Source: a virus. Taken from it: a stretch of 44,535 nucleotides of DNA. A program made the translations under genes and the position numbers. Positions 37,223-42,218 of this stretch are shown piece after piece. The stretch is from positions 1-44,535 of the IMG/VR virus record IMGVR_UViG_3300027621_000012; one strand, given 5' to 3'. Each line of letters starts with the position of its first letter. Position 1 is the stretch's first letter. Below the pieces are notes generated by a model. The model made no database searches. It had not been told where the DNA came from and worked only from the letters and a program-made list of their open reading frames with translations.

Positions 37223-37351
37223 TCAATCCGGTAAGGGGTGGAATAGTTGAGCGATTGCGGGGAGCGGGTGGCGTTGCTCCACTTGTTGGGCCCTGAGTTC
37301 GACCAGATGGCCGAACAGCAGGACCAGGGCCACCAGGGCGAGGCGCTTCAA
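37223..37351 (-). CDS. Tiny membrane or secreted peptide (42 aa)
   Basis: A TTG start overlapping the upstream stop (TTGA at 37348-37351) opens MKRLALVALVLLFGHLVELR (first residue as Met) followed by AQQVEQRHPLPAIAQLFHPL and PD. A short basic N-terminus and a 13-residue hydrophobic core look like a signal or membrane anchor. It fills the gap between two small genes with the same coupling seen elsewhere. Below usual gene-finder length. Confidence 0.45.
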   Translation of the reverse strand: MKRLALVALVLLFGHLVELRAQQVEQRHPLPAIAQLFHPLPD

Positions 37352-37545
37352 TAGCCCAGCCAGGCGAGAAGGGCCTCACCGTTGCGGGCGTCAAGCGCTA
37401 CCCACGAAACGTCGTGGTTGTCGGCGTAGGTGTCTTCCAGGGAGAAGCCGTGATCGGCCAGCAACTTGGCGGCGTCGCCGTGGCTGAGGTTGCCGGCCTG
37501 GTCCGTGTAGCTGAGGACCGAGTCCTCGTAGGTGCAGCAGTTCAT
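37348..37545 (-). CDS. Small hypothetical protein, first leftward gene (65 aa)
   Basis: MNCCTYEDSVLSYTDQAGNL...AKLLADHGFSLEDTYADNHD..VALDARNGEALLAWLGY: acidic, helical, with a Cys pair near the start. It is the first gene of the leftward block, downstream of the long non-coding region and of an early-type motif (37565-37582). Possibly an immediate-early host-takeover protein; no homology recognised. Confidence 0.55.
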   Translation of the reverse strand: MNCCTYEDSVLSYTDQAGNLSHGDAAKLLADHGFSLEDTYADNHDVSWVALDARNGEALLAWLGY

Positions 37546-37564
37546 GAGACAAAGGGCCAGCAGG

Positions 37565-37582
37565 GGCTCAGGTCGTGGAACC
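37565..37582 (-). promoter_or_regulatory. Early-type motif before the first leftward gene
   Basis: Minus strand GGTTCCACGACCTGAGCC, 19 bases before the ATG at 37545. Shares TTCCACGACC with the ArdA and 85-aa gene sites. Confidence 0.4.
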
Positions 37583-38176
37583 TGCTGGCTTGCCCATCCT
37601 GCTTGGACTTCTGCGGGGGTGCAGATAATCAGAGCGCGTCCCAGGGATATTGTCGCAACTCTTTACAAAAGGGGCTGGGCCTGGGGCCGATGGGCTGGGC
37701 CTGGGCCTGAACCACTGGGGCATGGCCTGGGCATGGGCCGCCACCAGCCCGGCAAGGCAGGGCGGCTTTGGTGGGGGTCGTCGGGAGTCTTGGGCGGGGG
37801 ACACTCCAGACGTTCGCCCCGTGTGAGCGCTTGCCACCTGCTGGGCCGGGCCGGACGTGGATCAATGGCTGCCTGGCTGCTGGCTGCTGGCTGTCACCCA
37901 ACCTCCGCAGGGCTGAGGCCGGAGGCCGATGCCTGCTCCAGGGCCTGGGCCTGCTGGCTGTTTGGTGGACAGCGGATCTGCAATCCGCAGGCGGTCAGTC
38001 AGGGCCTGGGCTGGGCTGCCTCAGTTGCGAGACTGGTTGCAATCGACCTGGGGCTGGGCCTGGTGTCTCGGATCTGGGGCCTGCCCGGGCAGCGGCAAGA
38101 GGGCCAGCTGGCGGCAGCCAGCGACCAGGCCGACAGGCCTGGGGTCCGGCCGCTGCTGGGAGGGATGAAGGCAGGG

Positions 38177-38224
38177 GGCAAGGGGGGGATTGGCTCGCCC
38201 CGCGTATAAACAGCCCCCCTTGCC
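38177..38224. repeat. 11-bp perfect inverted repeat in the control region
   Basis: Arms GGCAAGGGGGG (38177-38187) and CCCCCCTTGCC (38214-38224) enclose 26 bases including ATTGGCTCGCCCCGCGTATA. The loop loosely recalls the Syn5 promoter. It could be an operator, origin element or transcript hairpin. Confidence 0.6.
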
Positions 38225-38393
38225 GCGCACACCATTTTTCACCCCTGGTACATTCATGCCACCCTTGTGGGGGAGGGGTTTCTCGGGGTAAGGCGGGTGA
38301 GGGCACGGTTGGGGCCAGCTGCCAGCACTGTTCCCCCATGGTCCCTAATAGATAATGAGAGTCACTTTCGGATTCCCTGTCCCCAACTGGCTT

Positions 38394-38411
38394 GTTCTAC
38401 GACCTCGCAAG
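38394..38411. promoter_or_regulatory. Candidate phage promoter near the rightward block
   Basis: Plus strand GTTCTACGACCTCGCAAG; minus CTTGCGAGGTCGTAGAAC. It matches the site at 30401-30417 (CTACGACCTCG[T/C]AA). Being quasi-palindromic it could face the terminase block (starting 118 bases to the right) or the leftward genes. Confidence 0.4.
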
Positions 38412-38511
38412 ACCTGAGGTACTCTGGGGTCGGTTCAAACCCCTGTCACCCCAACAAGCTGCGAACTTGATGGGATGACGTGTACCGGGGCCACCTGTCA
38501 GGAGCAGGCTT

Positions 38512-38904
38512 TTGAAATCTAAATGGGACGACGAGCGCAAATTCGTGAAAAAGCACCATGTCGAGATCGGCGAAGTTCTGGACCTGCTGGCAGGGCGGGA
38601 GCTGGAGCTGAGGGATGCGGCGGTGTTGATGGCTTTGGAGCACTACGTCAACTGGAGGTCAGGGCGGATCCGGGTGACACCCAAGAAGATCGCAGAGCGG
38701 TTGAAGATGAATGAGAAGCACGTCTTGAACAGCCTTGCCAGGCTGAAGGCTGTGTCTCTGTTGGCCAAGGTTGTGGATGAGGAGACGGGGGAGTGGTACT
38801 TCCTGATGTCTCCGAATTTGCTTTCAGTTGGCACGGACCAGACGAGGGCGATTTTGTGGGTCCTGTTCGACAGGGCCTTGAGCGCAGCTGATCCCCTCGG
38901 CTAG
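38512..38904 (+). CDS. Winged-helix DNA-binding protein, first rightward gene (130 aa)
   Basis: The TTG start is supported by GGAG 7 bases upstream. After a basic N-terminus (MKSKWDDERKFVKKHHVEIG), residues about 35-95 form a winged helix: ELRDAAVLMALEHYVN, TPKKIAERLKMNEKHVLNSL (recognition helix), ARLKAVSLLAKVVDEETGEW (wing). This resembles plasmid/phage replication initiators (RepL-like) and ArsR/MarR regulators. It stands alone before a hairpin and the terminase block, so it may regulate the divergent region or help start replication. Confidence 0.7.
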   Translation: MKSKWDDERKFVKKHHVEIGEVLDLLAGRELELRDAAVLMALEHYVNWRSGRIRVTPKKIAERLKMNEKHVLNSLARLKAVSLLAKVVDEETGEWYFLMSPNLLSVGTDQTRAILWVLFDRALSAADPLG

Positions 38905-38913
38905 CCTCCCCAT

Positions 38914-38949
38914 CTACCCCGATAAAACTTGGTCGTGGAGTCGGGGTAG
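38914..38949. repeat. 9-bp inverted repeat between the winged-helix gene and the terminase block
   Basis: CTACCCCGA (38914-38922) and TCGGGGTAG (38941-38949) pair perfectly around an 18-base loop that contains GGTCGTGGAG, a copy of the early-type motif. There is no U-tract. It may be an operator or a transcript hairpin that also presents AGGAGG (38948-38953). Confidence 0.55.
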
Positions 38950-38968
38950 GAGGAAGCTTGCGGGCCCT

Positions 38969-39211
38969 TTGGGGCTGGGGCTTCCTTGTGCCTGGGACCC
39001 AGCTAATCTGGCCTTACGTCTCCGTAGCAGTCCTGTGTATCTGAGCAATGACGTTGCGTTGGCCCTGCATCTAGAGGGCTATCCCGACCCATCACTGGAC
39101 GTTGTGCAGGCTGCTGTCGCTGGCACTGGCTACACGGGTTATGTGTCACCTGACTATGTGGTCCCTGAACCCGAGCAGGAGGTTCCTGCAGCGCCTCGGC
39201 GTAAGCGCTGA
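38969..39211 (+). CDS. Small hypothetical protein upstream of TerL (up to 80 aa)
   Basis: The stop overlaps the TerL ATG (TGATG), favouring translation of this frame. The C-terminal part (VYLSNDVALALHLEGYPDPS..VVQAAVAGTGYTGYVSPDYVV) looks protein-like and ends in a Pro/Glu then Arg/Lys tail. The start is uncertain: a TTG at 38969, or a GTG about 25 codons further in. It is at the TerS position, but it does not resemble TerS, which is found on the other strand. Confidence 0.55.
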   Translation: MGLGLPCAWDPANLALRLRSSPVYLSNDVALALHLEGYPDPSLDVVQAAVAGTGYTGYVSPDYVVPEPEQEVPAAPRRKR

Positions 39212-40986
39212 TGACTGAAGCGTGGGAACCGCTGCCTGAGGTGTTGGCCAGCAGCTTCCCGAACTTCACCTGCTATTTGCTGCGGGAGATGGGGTTGGCT
39301 GATACGCCTACCAAGCAGCAGATCAGCGTTTGCGACTGGATGCAGAACGGTCCCAGCAGGTCATTGACAGTGGCCTTCCGGGGGTTGGGGAAGTCGATCC
39401 TGGCGTCCTTCTATGCGTTGTGGCGTTTGAGGGTGGATCCAAACGAGAAGATCCTGGTGGTGTCTGCCACAGCAGTGAAGAGCACGGACTTTTCGTCCTT
39501 CATGTTGAAGTGCATTGGTGAGGTGGACCTGCTGCATTGCTTGGCACCAGGGGCAACCAACCGCTACTCGAACGTCGCCTTTGATGTGGGGCCAGCCCAG
39601 GTGGAGCAATCTCCATCGGTCCGGTCAATGGGGATCATGGGCCAGACGACAGGCCAGCGCTGCACCTGCGCCATCTTGGATGACGTCGAGACCTTGGCGA
39701 ATGTCATCACCCAGCTGAAGCAGGAGCGGGTGGCCCATGCGGTTGGCGAGATCGAGTCGATCCTGAAGCCTGATGAAGGCCAGGTGTTACCTCGCAAGGT
39801 GCTGTACCTGGGCACACCGCACACGGAGACGTCGATCTACCTACGTCTGGTCAGGGAGAGGGGGTACAAGGCCCGGTACTGGCCGGCGCTGTACCCAGAG
39901 GAGCTTGAGTGCTATGACGGCAACCTGGACCCAGGGATCCTGCAGGAACTGACTGACGATCCGTCTTTGGTGAATGAACCAACGGATCCTGAGCGGTTCA
40001 GCCATGAGGACATCCTGCAAAGGCAGGCCTCAATGACCCGGGCCAGCTTCTTGCTGCAGTTCCTGCTGAACACCCGTCTGGCCACGCTCGACAAGTTCCC
40101 GATTCGTCTCGGGGACCTGGTGGTGATGGACATTGACGGTTCAGCGCTGCCTGAGACGGTGGTCTGGTCCAACCAGCCGGACGTTCGTCTCAATGAACTG
40201 GTCTGCGTCGGGATGGGCGCCGATCACTTCTACCACCGGCCGATCTTTTACAACGGCTGGATCACCCGCGCAGAGACCTGGCGTTGTGTCCTCTCGGTGG
40301 ACCCTGCTGGCCGCGGCGCTGATGAGCTGGCCTGGGCAGTGGTGGCAGAGCTGAACGGCAACCTGTTCCTGCTGGAGTCAGGCGGCAGCACGTTGGGCTA
40401 TGCCGATGAGGTGCTGCAACACCTGGCCCGGGTGGCCAAGAAGTGGGAGGTGAATTACGTCGTGGCGGAATCCAACATGGGCGACGGCATGTTCTCGGCC
40501 CTGCTGAAACCGCACCTACTGAGGGAGCACCCCGTCACCATCGAGGAGGTCCGTCACAGCCAACGGAAGGAGGTGCGGCTGTGCGACACGCTTGGCCCCT
40601 TGGTGCAGCAGCACCGGCTTGTTGTCACCACTGCTGTCATCAAGCAGGACTATCGGATGACGGAAGAAGACCCAGAAAGTGGGTACAACCGCTCACTGAT
40701 GTTCCAGATGTCACGGCTGACACCTGAAAGGGGTTGCTTGAGCTTTGATGACCGCGTTGATGCCTTGGCAATCGCCTGCGCGTTCTTCGTGGAGGCCGCG
40801 GCCCAGGACCAACAGAAGGCCCAAATCAGCCGATCCCAGGCCCTGCAGGACGAAGCGATGGAAGCCTGGATGGATGAGTCCGGCGCCCTGGTGGATCAAC
40901 TGGCCCTAGGGATGCGTCCTAGGGCTTCCAGCAGGGCCCAGGGGGGCGTCAGCCGGCTTCGGGTTGGCGATCCTGTACGTCGCTAG
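39211..40986 (+). CDS. 19: Terminase large subunit, T7 gp19-like (591 aa)
   Basis: Packaging ATPase-nuclease. Walker A FRGLGKS at residues 56-62, Walker B CAILDDVE at 153-160 (with catalytic Glu160), coupling motif VSAT at about 84-87; nuclease Asp364 in VDPAGRGADELAW, ESNMGDG in the middle, and Asp513/Asp514 in SFDDRVDALAIA. All expected motifs are intact and the length equals T7 gp19 (586 aa). It docks on the portal and cuts concatemers. It is on the opposite strand to the virion genes and overlaps TerS tail to tail by 38 bp. Confidence 0.96.
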   Translation: MTEAWEPLPEVLASSFPNFTCYLLREMGLADTPTKQQISVCDWMQNGPSRSLTVAFRGLGKSILASFYALWRLRVDPNEKILVVSATAVKSTDFSSFMLKCIGEVDLLHCLAPGATNRYSNVAFDVGPAQVEQSPSVRSMGIMGQTTGQRCTCAILDDVETLANVITQLKQERVAHAVGEIESILKPDEGQVLPRKVLYLGTPHTETSIYLRLVRERGYKARYWPALYPEELECYDGNLDPGILQELTDDPSLVNEPTDPERFSHEDILQRQASMTRASFLLQFLLNTRLATLDKFPIRLGDLVVMDIDGSALPETVVWSNQPDVRLNELVCVGMGADHFYHRPIFYNGWITRAETWRCVLSVDPAGRGADELAWAVVAELNGNLFLLESGGSTLGYADEVLQHLARVAKKWEVNYVVAESNMGDGMFSALLKPHLLREHPVTIEEVRHSQRKEVRLCDTLGPLVQQHRLVVTTAVIKQDYRMTEEDPESGYNRSLMFQMSRLTPERGCLSFDDRVDALAIACAFFVEAAAQDQQKAQISRSQALQDEAMEAWMDESGALVDQLALGMRPRASSRAQGGVSRLRVGDPVRR

Positions 40987-41215
40987 CAGGAGGTCTCTTG
41001 AGGGGCACCACCTTGCCTTCCATTGAGGAGAAATCGAGCTTGGCGGCCAGTTTGGACAGGGTGGAACCTTCCTGAGCCACAGCGCTGATGTTGGACTGCT
41101 TCAGAAGTGCCAGCGCTTCGCCTCGGGCCTTGCGATCCCCATTCCTGAGGTCATCAAGAACCTGGTCGATCAGCTCTTCGTGCATGTCGGCAAGCTTCCC
41201 AAGGAGATCGGCCAC
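40949..41215 (-). CDS. 18: Terminase small subunit, T7 gp18-like (88 aa)
   Basis: The GTG start at 41215 gives MADLLGKLADMHEELIDQVL...  The arrangement L..MHEEL...VL.DLR.GD.......AL.LLKQSNISAV......L..L...L matches the autographiviral small terminase pattern (L.ELHE.LA..LL..I..GE......L..A..FLK.N.I......  .L..L) and the length of T7 gp18 (89 aa). It should recognise concatemers and stimulate TerL. It is convergent with TerL and overlaps its last 38 bases, whereas in T7 both genes are read in the same direction. Motif-level call, not confirmed by search. Confidence 0.72.
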   Translation of the reverse strand: MADLLGKLADMHEELIDQVLDDLRNGDRKARGEALALLKQSNISAVAQEGSTLSKLAAKLDFSSMEGKVVPLKRPPASDVQDRQPEAG

Positions 41216-41226
41216 GGCAAGATGGG

Positions 41227-41237
41227 GGTCGTAGAAC
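41227..41237. promoter_or_regulatory. Motif copy between TerS and the endolysin gene
   Basis: Plus strand GGTCGTAGAAC (minus GTTCTACGACC), identical to part of the site at 38394-38411. It lies in the 32-bp space between the divergent TerS and endolysin starts and could serve either. Confidence 0.4.
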
Positions 41238-41247
41238 TCCCGCCATC

Positions 41248-41910
41248 ATGCAGTCGCTTTCCGCCGCCGGCACGAAGCTCATTCAGGAGTTTGAGGGCTG
41301 TCGGCTGACCGCCTATGTGTGCCCTGCGGGTGTTTTGACGATCGGCTATGGCCACACGGGCCCTGATGTCAGAGGCGGCGAGTCAATCCCCCAGTCCAAG
41401 GCCGATGAACTGCTGGCCAAGGACGTTGCCCGCTTTGTTCGGGCCGTCAATGAGCTGATCGCCATTCCGCTGAACCAAAACCAGTTCGATGCCCTGGTCT
41501 CCTTTGCCTTCAACTGCGGTGAGGGGGCCCTGCAGGACTCAACCCTGCGGCGTCGTCTCAATGCTGGTGAAGACCCCAACACCGTTGCGCGTCAGGAGCT
41601 GCCCCGCTGGAACAACGGTGGGATGCCTGGCCTGGTGCGGCGCCGCTGGGCTGAGGTTGACCTGTTCTGTGGTGCCGTGCAGGCCAAAGCGCCCAGCAGC
41701 TTCACCTGCAAGGTCCCGACCTTCCTCAAGAAGCACCCAATCCCAGGTGATGACCTTTCAGCGATCGCCAAGGTGGCCGTCCCGGCAGGTGAGACCTACA
41801 AGGACTGCAAGGTGATCCGGGAGGAAAGCGGCCACAAGCTGATCGAGATCGGCAACAAGGCCGGCCGGTGGTTCATCTACTCAGGGCATTGGCAGTCCAG
41901 CTTTGAGTGA
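41248..41910 (+). CDS. Endolysin, glycoside hydrolase 24 lysozyme with C-terminal domain (220 aa)
   Basis: Catalytic E-8-C-5-T arrangement: Glu16, Cys25, Thr31 in EFEGCRLTAYVCPAGVLTIG followed by YGHTG. Cys in place of the T4 Asp20 is common in this branch of muramidases. The lysozyme domain ends near residue 145 (MPGLVRRRWAEVDLF); residues about 150-220 form a second domain (KHPIPGDDLSAIAKVAVPAG ... GRWFIYSGHW) resembling an SH3-type wall-binding module. There is no signal peptide, so a holin is needed. It replaces the T7 amidase gp3.5. Confidence 0.92.
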   Translation: MQSLSAAGTKLIQEFEGCRLTAYVCPAGVLTIGYGHTGPDVRGGESIPQSKADELLAKDVARFVRAVNELIAIPLNQNQFDALVSFAFNCGEGALQDSTLRRRLNAGEDPNTVARQELPRWNNGGMPGLVRRRWAEVDLFCGAVQAKAPSSFTCKVPTFLKKHPIPGDDLSAIAKVAVPAGETYKDCKVIREESGHKLIEIGNKAGRWFIYSGHWQSSFE

Positions 41911-41912
41911 GA

Positions 41913-42218
41913 TCACGCAAACACCCGATACGGCGAAGCTGGGCTGACCACAAACCCATCCCACCCATCAGGCAGCTCACCTGCAAAGTTCACATGGAAC
42001 CCAGCCATGTCAACGATCTCACCAACCACGTCGATCGCACGGTCATGCGTGTAGGCAGCCAGGGTGCCAGTCCAGGCTTCGTTTACTGGAGGGGATGGGT
42101 CGTCTGCGGTGAAGGTGCCGTCATCGTTGCGAGCGCGGACAGGCTCGGAATAGAACCCAGCCTCAGCAGCAGCCGCAAGCCAGGCGGATTCATCGGGAAA
42201 TCGTAGGAACTGCGTCAT
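41913..42218 (-). CDS. Small protein coupled to the adhesin (101 aa)
   Basis: MTQFLRFPDESAWLAAAAEA...DDGTFTADDPSPPVNEAWTGTL...YTHDRAIDVVGEIVD: soluble, acidic, ending SPYRVFA. The ATG overlaps the adhesin stop (ATGA), so the two are co-translated. Such small partners after fibre genes are often chaperones or tip-attached proteins; which applies here is unknown. It is convergent with the endolysin, 2 bases apart, with no terminator between. Confidence 0.65.
   Translation of the reverse strand: MTQFLRFPDESAWLAAAAEAGFYSEPVRARNDDGTFTADDPSPPVNEAWTGTLAAYTHDRAIDVVGEIVDMAGFHVNFAGELPDGWDGFVVSPASPYRVFA

Larger units (their letters stand above)
37546..38511. other. 966-bp non-coding control region between divergent gene blocks
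   Basis: No believable gene: the overlapping open frames here are low-complexity Gly/Trp/Arg-rich. It is strongly G-biased on the plus strand and contains repeated GGGCCTGGGC / GGGCTGGGCCTGG units (near 37673, 37692, 37724, 37940, 38002, 38050). Also present are a hairpin at 37972-37988 (GCGGAT-CTGCA-ATCCGC), an 11-bp inverted repeat at 38177-38224, a motif at 38394-38411 and a tRNA-like fragment at 38425-38453. As the only divergent intergenic region, it is the best candidate for early promoters, operators or an origin. Confidence 0.7.

Noticed and set aside
37972-37988. tRNA-like anticodon hairpin (GCGGATCTGCAATCCGC)
   Set aside because: No U33, no T-arm or acceptor stem fits around it; a simple hairpin is sufficient.
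37532-38355. Overlapping open frames of up to 225 aa on both strands in the control region
   Set aside because: Low-complexity Gly/Trp/Arg composition from G-rich repeats, several frames open at once, no ribosome sites.
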